64,000 nucleotides of DNA from CAVYOD01 sp963770045 (GCA_963770045.1 CAVYOD010000011.1:1-64000), one strand, 5' to 3'. Shown: positions 8,409-18,341, numbered from the stretch's first letter. The notes: generated by a model not told the origin, from the sequence alone. A program made the numbers and translations.

Positions 8409-10206
8409 ATGAAACGACTGCTCAGACCGTCACTGCTACTCCTCAGCGCTGCCTCCTTCCTATTTTTGCACTCTTTGTCTCAGTCTTTGTGGAGCGCCGA
8501 AACCCCGAATTACAAACTCAAGGTTGAAAAAAACGTCGCCTCCTCGATGCGCGATGGGATCAAACTCTATGCGGATATTTACCGCCCCGACATCCCCGAC
8601 AAAGTCCCCGTCATTCTCATCCGGACGCCCTACAACAAAGAGCACTATGGAGGCGAATTCTCTTTCGCCCGGCTCGGAGCTCAAAATGGATACGCCGTCA
8701 TCGTCCAGGATGTCCGGGGCCGCTTCTCGTCGAAGGGAGAGTTTCTGCCCTATGTCCAGGAGCTCAACGACGGCTATGATGCGGTAGAATGGTCTGCCGG
8801 TCTCCCCTTTTCTAATGGGAAGGTGGGCACGGATGGATGTTCCTACCTCGGCGCCGACCAATGGCAGGCCGCCGTGATGAACCCTCCTCACCTCGTCGCC
8901 ATCTTTCCCCAGTGCACGTTTTCCAATGCCCGTCATTTCTTCTTTTTCGGCGGGACCTTCGACCTGAGTTGGATATCCTGGCTCAACGGCCGCCTGCCCG
9001 ATATCAAACGGCACCACGGAATCATGGGCAAGAGCGCTTCCGAGGAAGCCGCCGACATCGATTGGGCCGCGCACAAATGGGAATGGCTGAGCTACCTTCC
9101 CCTCAAGGATTTCCCACTGCTCAAAGATTTCTGTCCGTATTATTATGATTGGATCGCCCACCCCGATGATGGTCCCTTCTGGGATTTCGCCAACGTCGAA
9201 AAGAAGCACTCCGAGGTCAGTGTCCCGGCCTACAACCTCAGCGGCTGGTTTGACGACGGATACGGCCAGCCCGGCGCGATCAGGAATTTTCTCGGGATGC
9301 GGAAAAACGGCAAGACCGCCCAAGCCCGCGACGGGCAAAAACTCATCATCGGGCCCTGGACTCATTGCGAGCCGGCTTCGAAGGCCGGTCCCATCGACTA
9401 CGGCCAAGAGGCTGCGGTCAACGTCAACGAACTCGCCCTCCGCTGGTTCGATTATTGGCTCAAGGGAATCGACAATGGGATCATGCAGGAGCCGCCGATC
9501 AAGATCTTTGTCATGGGCGATAACAAATGGCGCTCTGAGACCGAATGGCCGCTCGCCCGGGCAAAGCGCACCTTCTTTTATCTCGGCGGTTCGGGCCCCG
9601 CTAACTCGTCGGCCGGCCAAGGAAAGTTAAGCCAGCAGCCCGTCTCGGGCGATGGTCACGATCACTATACCTATGATCCGGCCAACCCCGTCACAGATTA
9701 TTTCTTCGAAGAGCCCGGCCCGCGCGACCTGAGGCCCATCGAGATTCGGAACGATGTCCTCGTTTATACCACGCCCCCTCTGACCAAGTGATACCGAAGT
9801 GACGGGAGAGATCCAGGCCGAGGTCTGGGCTTCCTCCTCCGCCAAAGATACCGATTTTGTGGTCAAGGTGACAGATGTCTCTCCGGCCGGCTTCTCCCAG
9901 AACATCACGGCGCCTCTTTCGGGAGTGATCAGGGCAAGGTACAGGGAATCGGAAACGGCCCCGACCCTCCTCGTCCCTGGGAAAATCTATAAATACACGA
10001 TCGGCTCGATGTATACGAGCTACGTTTTTAAAGCCGGACACCGCCTCAGGGTCTGGATCTCTTCCAGCTATTTTCCTTTTATCGACCGCAACCTGAACAC
10101 CGGACATCCTTACGGCGAAGACGGTGAAATGGTCGCGGCAAACCAGACGATCTATTACGGCCGGAAATACCCGTCCAGGATCATCCTTCCCATCATTCCG
10201 AGATAA
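8409..10206 (+). CDS. CocE/NonD-family (S15) hydrolase or Xaa-Pro peptidase, frameshifted
   Basis: An exported serine hydrolase of about 598 residues, of the S15 alpha/beta-hydrolase type that cleaves X-Pro dipeptides or acyl esters. It has a signal peptide (residues 1-30), an oxyanion segment VQDVRGRFSSKGEF, the nucleophile elbow DGCSYLGADQW near residue 145, LSGWFDDGY around the acid residue, and the catalytic His in IGPWTHC. A C-terminal jelly-roll domain follows, beginning TEVTGEIQAEVWASSSAKDT. An AAGGAGAG site precedes ATG 8409. The frame breaks near 9787 with one extra base just before the jelly roll, so the C-terminal 140 residues are in another frame. Confidence 0.88.
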
Positions 10207-10208
10207 GA

Positions 10209-10243
10209 AGAAGGGGCAGCCCCGGCCTGGGGCTGCCCCTTCT
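10209..10243 (-). terminator. Hairpin terminator between convergent genes
   Basis: Two perfect 15-base arms (10209-10223 and 10229-10243, G/C-rich) enclose a 5-base loop between the stops of the S15 gene and the 5'-nucleotidase gene. On the minus strand the stem is followed by a pyrimidine/T-rich run (TCTTATCT), so it fits best as the terminator of the minus-strand gene. It could also stop plus-strand transcription. Confidence 0.7.
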
Positions 10244-10269
10244 CCCGTCTTGCTGACACCCGAAAATCT

Positions 10270-11864
10270 TTATTGAACAGCCGTGTCGATGATCCGGCCT
10301 TCGGCTTTGGACCGGATATGGTTGAGGCTCCTGGCATAATCGCGCACGACGTTATAAAGGAACAGACCCGTCTCGGTCACGCTGTAAGGCTGGACGCCGA
10401 GGCCGAGGAGTGTTCTGTAAATTTGCTCGTTGATGGCGACCTTATACAACTGCATCGGATCGATCGGAGAGCCGTTGACCATGACCGAAGTCGGGTCAAG
10501 CCGGCTGAACTGACCCAACGGCGCGGCCGGCTTGCTCGAGTCGTATTTGAAGGTGATGCCCGAAGGATCGAGGCAGAGGTCGCGAGTGAACTCGACCATG
10601 GAGACCGAGTATTCGAGCAGAGCGAGCAGCGTGCCTCCGTCGAGCTCGACGATATTGATCTTGAACCCGAGCCCCGAGCCGGGATCATACCCGTAGGGGA
10701 CAACACGAAGAAGATCATTTCCGACCACCTTGCCCGGATAGATTTTGGAAACGATATAGCCTATGACATCAAGAGCCATATCGACGCTGTGGCCGGCCTG
10801 TTGGACCCCCGAACCTGATGGCATCGGCCCCGAAATCTCCCAGCGGCGTATCTCTATATGAACTTCCCGGCTTCCATTCGTTATCGATAGTCCAGTCGGC
10901 GCGGGCGACTCGGTCCGTATAAACCTCGCCGAACCTCGGGTCTTGAACGATCCCCGTCCGGAGCAGGGTCAGGAAGCGGCGCAAACTCGGGTCATTTTCG
11001 ATCCTCCCATCGACAGGGTGCAGAGTGTAGCTCTTCAGGGACACGCTCTGCCCATCATAGGTGACTTTCAGCTCACCGAGCCAGCGCCCGTATTCACCGG
11101 CCTGGACGATGATCTTGCCCGAGGCGAGGATAGCTTTTTTAAGTGCATCATGAGAATGGCCGCCGACGATGATGTCAATTCCCGGAACTTGAGAGAGGCC
11201 GGCGACATCGTAGACCAAGCCCAAGTGGGAGACGCAGATCACGATGTTGCAGCCCTGGGCCCTGAGTGTCGCCGCCTGGACTCCTGCCGCCTGGAATGGA
11301 TCTGTCAGAAGCGCGCCCACCTCGGGTGAATAGTTCTGGGCATCGGTGTTGACGACGCCGATGATTCCGATCTTCATCCCGCCGATTTCCTTGATCATCG
11401 AGGGCTTGATCATGCTGTTGAGAGCAGGATATGAACTCAAGTCAATGTTGGCGCAGAGTACGGGCAGGGCGATCGGTTGATCTTGAGGGATAACCCCGCT
11501 CAGGACGCCGGTCAGAGCATCAATCCCCAGGTCCAGCTCGTGGTTTCCCAAGCACATGCCGTCATAAAGGTTCTGCATGATCCTGAGCTCGGGATAACCC
11601 AGGTACTTGTTGAACTCGAAAGACCCGACAAAGACGTCTCCGGCATTCAAGGCCAGGACGTGGGCGTTCCTCGATCTCAGCCTCTTGATCAGGTGCGACA
11701 TCCTGGCGATGCCTCCATAATAATCGCCGGGCCCGAATGGGAACAAGGCCGAATGCGTATCATTGGTGTGGAGGATGGTCAGGGTTTTCTGACCGCAGAA
11801 CGAGGAGCGGCGCGCCCGTCAAAAAAATTAAAATCACCAAAATCCCCAAGAACCTTTTTTTCAT
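10270..11864 (-). CDS. 5'-nucleotidase / UDP-sugar hydrolase family protein, frameshifted
   Basis: A periplasmic metallophosphoesterase of about 530 residues that would release nucleosides from nucleotides. A signal peptide (MKKRFLGILVILIFLTGAP) precedes the metal-binding core: HTNDTHS, NAGD, GNHELDLG and GGHSH, the classic dimetal ligands. The C-terminal 5'-nucleotidase substrate domain (ITFKYDSSKP, VNGSPIDPMQLYKVAINE) closes it. The start ATG 11864 has AAGGAGAT upstream. The frame breaks twice, near 11785 (between signal peptide and HTND) and near 10828 (after PLGDFGADA), so three frames carry one protein. It probably serves nucleotide scavenging. Confidence 0.87.
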
Positions 11865-12081
11865 TGAAAATCTCCTTTCTTGAAAAGTTTTTTGTTGACT
11901 CTTTTTTCGCATTTTGTTCTTCGCCATTAATCTAAGCTTGGGCCGGCTGGGAGTTGTCAAGATTTTGTTAAGAGATTGTCAAGAGTCAGTTAAGAAACGT
12001 CAAGAACTTATCGCTCATGTGTCTATCCGTAATAGAGCAGCCTGTCGACGAGCTACTGAATCTTCACTGCTAGCTACGATG

Positions 12082-13242
12082 CTAATGTACGATGATCTGC
12101 GTCCCGGATTCCACCCGGATGACGTGGATCCTGGGTGTCTTCTGGAAAGCCTGTTCGTAAGATCGGGACACCCGCTCCCCAAACTCTTGGATCCGGCTCT
12201 CCTCCACCAGGCTGATGGTGCAGCCGCCGAATCCGGCGCCCATCATCCGCGATCCGTAGACACCCCGGACTTGGGAAGCCGCTTCGACCAGGGCATCGAG
12301 CTCGGCGCAGCTCACCTGGTAATCGTCCCGTAAGCCGGCGTGGGATTCGTACATCCGGCGGCCGAATGAGGCGATATCGCCGGCCTTGAGGTCGGAGCAG
12401 GCCAGGCCCACTCTTTCGTTCTCCCGAAGCACATAATCGCAGCGCCGGTATACGACCGGGTCGAGCTCCCCGCGGTGGGATCGGAGGAGGTCCGGCGTGA
12501 CGTCCCTGAGGCTCTTGATCCCAGGCGCATAACGGCTGAGCATTCGCACCCCCTCTTCGCACTGCCCCCGGCGGACGTTGTATTCCGACGAGGCCAATTC
12601 CCGCCGGACGAGCGTGTCGCAGACGACAATCCTCAGGTTCTCCCGCTCAAAGGGGAAATATTCATATTCGAGGGAGCGGCAGTCGAGCTTGAGGACTTTT
12701 TTCTCCCGTCCGTGGATGTTGATGAACTGGTCCATGATGCCGCAGCGGACTCCAACGAATTCGTTTTCTGCCTTCTGGGCCAGCTTGACCAGGCTGAGGC
12801 TTGACAGCCGGAGGTCAAAGATCGTGTTCAGGGCAAAGGCCAGGCCGGCCTCGATAGCCGCGGAAGAGGACATCCCCGCCCCTATGGGGACGTTGCCGCC
12901 AAATACGCAATTGAAGCCGCGCAGTTTGAGCCCGCTCTTCAAGAACTGGTCGATGACTCCGAGAAGATAGTTCGGCCAACTCAGAGAGGAGGGGGCAAAC
13001 GAATGGATGTCGCAGCTGAACTCTTGGCCGAGGTCGGATGAAACGAGATGGCAGGCGTCATCTCCGCGCGCGGCCAGGGCCAGGATGATGGCCTTGTCGG
13101 TGGCCGCCGGGAGCACAAATCCTTCATTATAGTCGGTGTGTTCCCCGATCAGGTTGACCCGGCCGGGCGACCTGAACAGCACCGGCTCTTCCTTGAATTC
13201 TCTTTTGAATCGGTCGAATATTTGATGAATCAGTGTTTCCAT
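12082..13242 (-). CDS. galK: Galactokinase
   Basis: Phosphorylates galactose to galactose-1-phosphate with ATP in the cytoplasm (Leloir pathway). It is 386 residues, the normal family length, and intact. The galactokinase signature GRVNLIGEHTDYNEGF lies near residue 27, the GHMP ATP-binding loop NVPIGAGMSSSAAIE near residue 115, the catalytic aspartate region CGIMDQF near residue 168, and the third motif MMGAGFGGCTI near residue 345. No galT or galE is visible nearby. An SGLT-type Na+/sugar symporter lies about 1 kb upstream on the same strand, suggesting joint use, although a hairpin element and an unrelated small gene separate them. Confidence 0.95.
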   Translation of the reverse strand: METLIHQIFDRFKREFKEEPVLFRSPGRVNLIGEHTDYNEGFVLPAATDKAIILALAARGDDACHLVSSDLGQEFSCDIHSFAPSSLSWPNYLLGVIDQFLKSGLKLRGFNCVFGGNVPIGAGMSSSAAIEAGLAFALNTIFDLRLSSLSLVKLAQKAENEFVGVRCGIMDQFINIHGREKKVLKLDCRSLEYEYFPFERENLRIVVCDTLVRRELASSEYNVRRGQCEEGVRMLSRYAPGIKSLRDVTPDLLRSHRGELDPVVYRRCDYVLRENERVGLACSDLKAGDIASFGRRMYESHAGLRDDYQVSCAELDALVEAASQVRGVYGSRMMGAGFGGCTISLVEESRIQEFGERVSRSYEQAFQKTPRIHVIRVESGTQIIVH

Positions 13243-13288
13243 GTCATGAGCCCTCGGTCAGAAGTCATTGGTCATTAGTCACTCGTCA

Positions 13289-13489
13289 CTAATGCAAACG
13301 CAATAACTAATGCGGCATCTCCGTTCAAGGTTGCGCTGGAGGCCACCCTCTGGCCCCCGGACCCGGAGGAACCAGTCCCGTCGGTTCCCCCGTCGGGACA
13401 ACCGACGGGCCCCCCTCCGCTACGGGGTCCCAAGGGTGGCCTCCAGCGCAACCTTGACCATGTCAAGTTATTTATCGCGTTTGCATTAG
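13289..13489. repeat. 201-bp palindromic element A, copy 1
   Basis: A non-coding element bounded by 18-base terminal inverted repeats (CTAATGCAAACGCAATAA at the left; 17 of 18 match at the right). Inside is a perfect 24-base stem (13326-13349 with 13433-13456), then a looser inner stem built on CCCGTCGGTT / AACCGACGGG. The whole could fold into one long G/C-rich hairpin. A second copy of exactly the same length lies at 18141-18341 in opposite orientation and is about 90% identical by eye. It encodes no protein and fits a MITE-like or large REP-type element. No clear target duplication is seen. Confidence 0.85.
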
Positions 13490-13549
13490 CTGGTCTGACC
13501 GATACTTAATCAGACAACGAGTGTCAAATAAGGTTTGCTGGGGGAAGCC

Positions 13550-14020
13550 TTATTTCTTTACTTCCTTCGGCTTTAGCTCCATGCCGAGCTGCTGCATCAA
13601 ACCCAGCATATCAGCTTCTTCTCTTTCCGTGACTATTTTTCCATCTCTCCAATGGCACCAGTTCATTATACTAAATTCAACCTTGTTTCCAGTCGCCGGG
13701 ATACCCTGAAACGTTCCTTTATGAGTGCCTCTGATGACATACCTTGACATGACCATGTCTCCTACTGCTACCGACTCTACAAGATCGAAGCTGATGTCTG
13801 GGAAACCTTCCTTAAACGTCTTTAGAAGCGCTATCACTTCTTCGTTGGACATTGATTTCGGATTTATTGATGGACTGAAGTAGGCATAGTCAGGAGCGTT
13901 TGCCTCATTCAAAAAATCGAAGTTCCCCTTACTACATTCCTCAGCCACTTTGCGGAACAGTTCCTTATTCTGCTCCGCAACCTTTGCCATTGGCAAAGAG
14001 TAACTGTTCCCTTTCCACAT
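13550..14020 (-). CDS. SnoaL-like ester cyclase family protein
   Basis: A 156-residue (about 146 from the inner Met) cytoplasmic protein of the SnoaL/ester-cyclase, NTF2-like fold. It is recognised by its general layout: N-terminal helices (NKELFRKVAEEC), FKEGFPDISFDL, VAVGDMVMSRYVIRGTHKGTFQGIPATG and the final HWRDGKIVTEREEADMLGLMQQLG. Members hydrate or cyclise small ketone substrates, or have no known activity. The coding sequence is clearly more A/T-rich than its neighbours and sits against hairpin element A, so it may be a recent acquisition. Start choice is uncertain. Confidence 0.75.
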   Translation of the reverse strand: MWKGNSYSLPMAKVAEQNKELFRKVAEECSKGNFDFLNEANAPDYAYFSPSINPKSMSNEEVIALLKTFKEGFPDISFDLVESVAVGDMVMSRYVIRGTHKGTFQGIPATGNKVEFSIMNWCHWRDGKIVTEREEADMLGLMQQLGMELKPKEVKK

Positions 14021-14049
14021 AATATAATGACCTGCTCACAGCTCACTGC

Positions 14050-14268
14050 TCACCGTCCCTTTTTATTTTTTAAAAAGAATATCGTTCCGGCGATGACCAT
14101 GATCGCTCCCCACCAGAGGTCGGGATGCAGCTCAGCCAGGGCCGTTTTGTGCTGGACGCGGAAGATGAGAGTGTAGAGGCCGGACAGGAAGACGACGCCG
14201 CCCATGGCCAGAAGGATCAGCCCGACGAAATACCAGATCGGCTTCATTTTTTTCTCGCCGTCGCTCAT
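14050..14268 (-). CDS. Small two-helix membrane protein linked to the symporter
   Basis: A 72-residue protein with two hydrophobic spans (residues 11-35 and 51-66) separated by a short charged loop (RVQHKTALAELHPDLWW). GGGAGGGGAGAGAG precedes its ATG. It begins 14 bases after the symporter stop and is surely co-transcribed with it. I recognise no family. Small partners of this kind sometimes accompany SSS transporters, but a subunit role is only inferred from position. Confidence 0.6.
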   Translation of the reverse strand: MSDGEKKMKPIWYFVGLILLAMGGVVFLSGLYTLIFRVQHKTALAELHPDLWWGAIMVIAGTIFFLKNKKGR

Positions 14269-14282
14269 CTCTCTCCCCTCCC

Positions 14283-15956
14283 TTACCAGAAATAGATGTT
14301 CAGCAGGATAAAAATGATCAGGGAAAGCACGGCCCAGAACTCAGGCTTGCGGTGGAGCGGCACGGGCTGTCCGAGAGTCCGGGGGGTCAGGCCTTTGACC
14401 AGGCCGACCAGTTCGGAGTCCGGTTTTCTCTTGGTGAAAAAGCTGACGACGATCGTGACCACGAAGCAGATGAGCCAGGCCCACCAGGCGCGCCAGAAAT
14501 TGACCGCCATGTCGCTGGTCACCTTGGACAGGGTGATCAGATGGGGCTGGATCCAGCTGAACTTCACCGCCAGAAACATCGTAAACGAAGACCCCATCCC
14601 CGCGATCAATCCCCAGAAAGCGCCGTTGGGTGTGATCCAGCGGACAAACATTCCAAGGAGCATCGTGGCGAAGAGGGGCGCGTTGACCCAAGAAAAAATA
14701 GCCTGCATGTAGTCCATGATGCTCGGGAAGCTTTTAGCCCAGTAGGCGGTGACGACACTGACCAGGATCCCGGCGACCGTCGCCATCCGGCCCATCCAGA
14801 GAAGATGGTTCGGGGATGCTTTCCGGTTGAAAACCGACTGGTAAATGTCGTAGGTCCAGACGGTGTTGAAGGCGCTGATATTTCCGGCCTGGCCGGCCAT
14901 GAAGCCCGCCAGAAGCGCCGTCACTCCCAGGCCGATCAGCCCCGGCGGGTAGTAGCGGGCAATGAGAAGAGGCAGGGCCGAGTCGTAGTTGACCTTCCCG
15001 CCATCTTGAAGGAGAGCGAACGCGGCCTTGGGGTCTTTGGCCAGGACGAGGGCGATGAGGCCGGCCAGGATGACGATGAAGGGGACGGCCATCTTGAAGA
15101 AGGAGGCCAGGATGGGAGTGTTCCGGGCCGAGCGGAGATCTCGGGCCGAGAGGGCTCGCTGGACGACCAGAAAGTCGGTCGTCCAGTAGCCGAAGGAAAG
15201 GACAAACCCAAGCCCGAGGACGATTCCCGCCCATGTGATCACCATGCCGTTCTGGGCCGGGTCTCCGGAGTTCGACCAGAGTTTGCTGTAGGCCTCGGGG
15301 ATGCGCCGGAAGATTTCGTGGATGCTTCCGATATCAACGATCCCCAGGACGGAGACGAGGAACAGGCCGAACCAGATCAGGAAGAACTGGATGATCTCGG
15401 TGAAGATGGCCGACATGAGGCCGCTCAGGGTGACATAGAGGGCCACGGTCAGGGCAGATGCCCACATGCTCGCGTCCCAGTTCCAGCCGAGGAAGGTATG
15501 GAGGACGAGGGCCATCGCATACAGGTTGATGCCCGAAACAAGCAGCGTCATGATGGCGAAGGAGAAACCGTTGAGGACCCTGGTTTTTTCATCGAAACGG
15601 AGCTTGAGATAACCCGGGACCGATTTGATCCGGCTGCTGTAGTAGAAGGGCATCATGTAAACGCCCAGGAAGATCATGGCCGGGATGGCCCCGATCCAAT
15701 AGAAGTGGGCGACATACATCCCATATTTGTAGGTATTGCCGGTCATCCCCAGGAGCTCAAGAGCCCCGAGGTTTGCCGAAAGGAAGGCGAGCCCGGCCAC
15801 CCAGGAAGTGCTCTTGCGGCCGGCGAGGAAGAAGTCATCCGCCGTCTTGGTGTAACGCCTGAGGTAGAAGCCGATGCCGATGACGAAGGCAAAATAGATG
15901 GCGATGATCAGCCAATCCACAAAGCTCAAACCTATAGACTTGGCCAGGACATCCAT
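14283..15956 (-). CDS. Na+/solute symporter, SGLT-like SSS family
   Basis: A 557-residue inner-membrane protein with about 14 helices that couples Na+ entry to solute uptake. The start (DWLIIAIYFAFVIGIGFYL), FFLAGRKSTSWVAGLAFLSANLGALELLG and VPGYLKLRF are typical of the SGLT branch (sugar or inositol carriers) of the SSS family. Galactokinase downstream on the same strand supports a hexose substrate, but this is inference. The gene is intact and carries a small membrane-protein gene in the same transcript. The upstream gap of some 200 bases before the DUF362 gene contains palindromic element B. Confidence 0.88.
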   Translation of the reverse strand: MDVLAKSIGLSFVDWLIIAIYFAFVIGIGFYLRRYTKTADDFFLAGRKSTSWVAGLAFLSANLGALELLGMTGNTYKYGMYVAHFYWIGAIPAMIFLGVYMMPFYYSSRIKSVPGYLKLRFDEKTRVLNGFSFAIMTLLVSGINLYAMALVLHTFLGWNWDASMWASALTVALYVTLSGLMSAIFTEIIQFFLIWFGLFLVSVLGIVDIGSIHEIFRRIPEAYSKLWSNSGDPAQNGMVITWAGIVLGLGFVLSFGYWTTDFLVVQRALSARDLRSARNTPILASFFKMAVPFIVILAGLIALVLAKDPKAAFALLQDGGKVNYDSALPLLIARYYPPGLIGLGVTALLAGFMAGQAGNISAFNTVWTYDIYQSVFNRKASPNHLLWMGRMATVAGILVSVVTAYWAKSFPSIMDYMQAIFSWVNAPLFATMLLGMFVRWITPNGAFWGLIAGMGSSFTMFLAVKFSWIQPHLITLSKVTSDMAVNFWRAWWAWLICFVVTIVVSFFTKRKPDSELVGLVKGLTPRTLGQPVPLHRKPEFWAVLSLIIFILLNIYFW

Positions 15957-16024
15957 GCCTCGTTGACTCCCTTTGGGAAGAATTATCAGCTTGAAGGGAA
16001 AAAGTCAACTGGCGGGAGCAACTG

Positions 16025-16170
16025 GGGGACGTTCCCCAAGGGGACACCCTTCATGATCTCAACCTTTCCATTAGAACGGCTAAGAAAAGAATCAGCCCTC
16101 CCCCTATAAGGAAGCATAGATTAGATGAATCTTTCGGAGGATGAAGGGTGTCCCCTTGGGGAACGTCCCC
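16025..16170. repeat. Palindromic element B, copy 1
   Basis: A perfect inverted repeat with 30-base arms (16025-16054 and 16141-16170; each arm contains GGGACGTTCCCC and AAGGGGACACCC) around an 86-base A/T-rich loop. It sits between the divergently placed ends of the symporter start region and the DUF362 stop. The same arms (26 bases identical) occur at 56176-56269 around an unrelated, shorter loop. It resembles REP/BIME-like palindromes. Confidence 0.85.
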
Positions 16171-16177
16171 TATCTAA

Positions 16178-18029
16178 CTAAATCGTTCGGTTCTTGATGT
16201 CTCTTTTTTGGAGGATATTTCTCGGCTCAGCGCTGACGGCTGACGGCACGATCGTTGTCGCGGCCGGAGCCCCTTCGCGGCCCAAGTTGTTCACCGCCAC
16301 AACAAGATACGTAGAGGGGACGTCATTCTTCGGATCGCGGTGGATGTAGCGAAATATGACGGCATCGACTTCGGCCAGTGCGGTCTTTTGTCCGCCGAGC
16401 ACCTGGTAGATCCGGTATTTGGTGATGTTCCGGTCGGCATTCTTCGCGTTTGGCCGCCAAGCCAGGAGGACCTGCACACCCCCCCTGGGCCGGGGCAACA
16501 CGGCCAATTGTCGGACGGTAAGATCGAGTGGGGCATAGATGGTCTTGAGGGCGACAAAATTTTGGGCGGAACTGTTGGCGGCAAGGTTGGAGTAAACCCT
16601 CTTTTCAGGAACAAAAGTGGCGCCTTCTTTTTCCGGCCTGATCTCCCCGCTCCAGCCGCTGACGACCCGGCTGTTAAAAACACCCCGGGAATCGGAGACC
16701 GTGTTTTCAGGGAAGCCCCGGAGCACGACATCGGCCACGGCCGGCCCCTGCGGAGTTTTCGTCGTTGATCTTTCCGGCGACACTCAGGATTGCGGGCACC
16801 GAGCTCGAGACACGCATCTCCGCCTCGTTTTTGGTCACCTTTCCGACAACGACGCCCTTGGAGGGATTTCGCAGCCCGCCGCGGCTGTTGATCGTGTCGC
16901 GCGCTTGGGTCAACCAGGCGTCGATCCCGCTGAAATCCGGGTGGTGGCGCGGATTGTTATCAACTGGATAGAGGATATACTTGGAGGCCCAATAATCAAG
17001 GGCCACCGGATCCTGGCTGGCCAGGATCTGGTTCGTCCGGGCCGTGGTCTTTGCGGGATATCCCTTGAGCTGGGAAAGGGAAACCCAGATCGCATCGACG
17101 ATGTGGAGGACCGGGGTCGCCACGGAACCGACCATCTTGCCGCCGGTCTCTCCCAGACCGCCGTAATGGCGGAATCCACTCTGGCCGTCCGACATCGAGA
17201 CGACTCCGAAGAAATGCTTGAGCGAAGCGGTGATTTCAGCGCCGCCGACATCATGGTGTTTGAGAACCGGGACGTTGATGACCTTCAGATTCTGGCTGTA
17301 AGAGCTTCCCGTCCAGATGCCCTTGGCGAGCTCGACCCGGCGGCCATTGGTCGTCGTAAAACAGGGATAGCTGACATTCTCGTAAGTCCGGTAGCCGTCC
17401 GTCTGATGGTCGTCCGTGCCGATAAACGTCCCCCGGATCGGGTCAAGGAGGTAGGCCGAGACGCGGGGGGAATGAAAAGTGTGGTTGACCAGGTAGAGGA
17501 AAGTCTGGCTCTCGTCGTTGGCGTTGGCGTGGATCTCTTTGTTCCCATAGGAGGCCGAGGTGTCGCAGTTGAGGCTTCCCCGCCCCTGCCCGTTTTCGAA
17601 GAGAACGACCTCACCCGTAAATGTGTCGGGGTGGTCGAGGATCCTCTGGATGAGTCCCCGGATGAGGTCACTGTTGGTGCAGCCGCGGTACTTCCACTGG
17701 GCGTTCACCTTGATCAGGACTACGTCGTCAGGGCCGATGAGACCCTCCGGGCCGCTCAAGTTCGACTGGACGGAGGAGCGGTAGAATTTCAGGCCCCGGT
17801 TTCCCATCAGGTTCAGAAGCGCGTCAACCCCGATGTGGTTGTTCCCCTGGCCTGCCCCATAATAAGGATCGTCCGGCACGCTTTTGACCCAAAAGAGGTC
17901 ATTCTGAATCCCGGATTGGGCGCCCAGCGGCTTGGCGAAGGAGCCCAGGCAGGAGACAACGAGCCCTCCCGCAAGGTCCCGGACAAACTCCCGCCGGGAA
18001 ATCCCTTTTTTATTATTCTCTCTTGGCAT
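16178..18029 (-). CDS. Tat-exported DUF362 protein with C-terminal beta domains, frameshifted
   Basis: A secreted protein of about 617 residues. A twin-arginine signal (SRREFVRDLAGG) opens it, followed by a DUF362 domain of roughly 380 residues (GPDDVVLIKVNAQWKYRGCTN, VPVLKHHDVGGAEITASLKHF, ILASQDPVALDYWASKY). After VAGKIND the frame breaks near 16760 and continues with a carboxypeptidase-regulatory/beta-sandwich domain (VVSGWSGEIRPEKEGATFVP, YSNLAAN) and a fibronectin-III-like end. DUF362 often carries iron-sulfur sites, but I see no cysteine cluster here. ATG 18029 follows AGAGAGG at good spacing. Function unknown. Confidence 0.8.
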
Positions 18030-18107
18030 TGATGTCGCCTCTCTGGCCAATCACTTCCATAGGCATTTTATTCTTAGCAAATCGATGTGTCAAGTAGACT
18101 TTAAGAG

Positions 18108-18140
18108 GTCTATCTCGTCAATTTGGTCTATCTGGTCTAT
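18108..18140. repeat. Degenerate tandem words beside element A
   Basis: Loose tandem repetition of a GTCTATCT-like word (GTCTATCTCGTC, GGTCTATCT, GGTCTATCT) ends exactly where element A copy 2 begins. The reverse-complement form GACGAGATAGACGAGATAGG stands on the other side at 18379-18398, so the element appears to be embedded in a palindromic or repetitive setting. A related run is found after the PBP1A gene at 53016-53044. Confidence 0.5.
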
Positions 18141-18341
18141 CTAATGTAAACGCGATAAGTAACTAGAGATGATCAAGGTTGCGCCGGAGGCCACCCTTGG
18201 GACCCCGTAGCGGAGGGGGGCCCGTCGGCTTTTCCGACGGGGGAACCGACGGGACTGGTTCCTCGGGGTCCGGGGGCCTGAGGGTGGCCTCCGGCGCAAC
18301 CTTGAACGGAGATGTCGCATGAGTCATTGCGTTTGTATTAG
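18141..18341. repeat. 201-bp palindromic element A, copy 2
   Basis: The inverted second copy of the element at 13289-13489, also exactly 201 bases. The terminal repeats are CTAATGTAAACGCGATAA on the left and a diverged match on the right. The 24-base stem arms are at 18174-18197 and 18281-18304 and pair perfectly. Relative to copy 1 one stem pair has changed from T-A to C-G, with both partners altered together (GCGCTGGAGG to GCGCCGGAGG, and CCTCCAGCGC to CCTCCGGCGC), so pairing is kept. It lies between the DUF362 start and the murJ stop. Confidence 0.85.

Noticed and set aside
13275..13466. Gly/Ser-rich short open frame on the minus strand
   Set aside because: It lies wholly inside palindromic element A and its composition is that of the repeat.
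14352..16109. Long plus-strand open frame opposite the Na+ symporter
   Set aside because: It mirrors the symporter gene, is rich in Asp/Arg/Gly as expected from the reverse of hydrophobic codons, and has no motifs.
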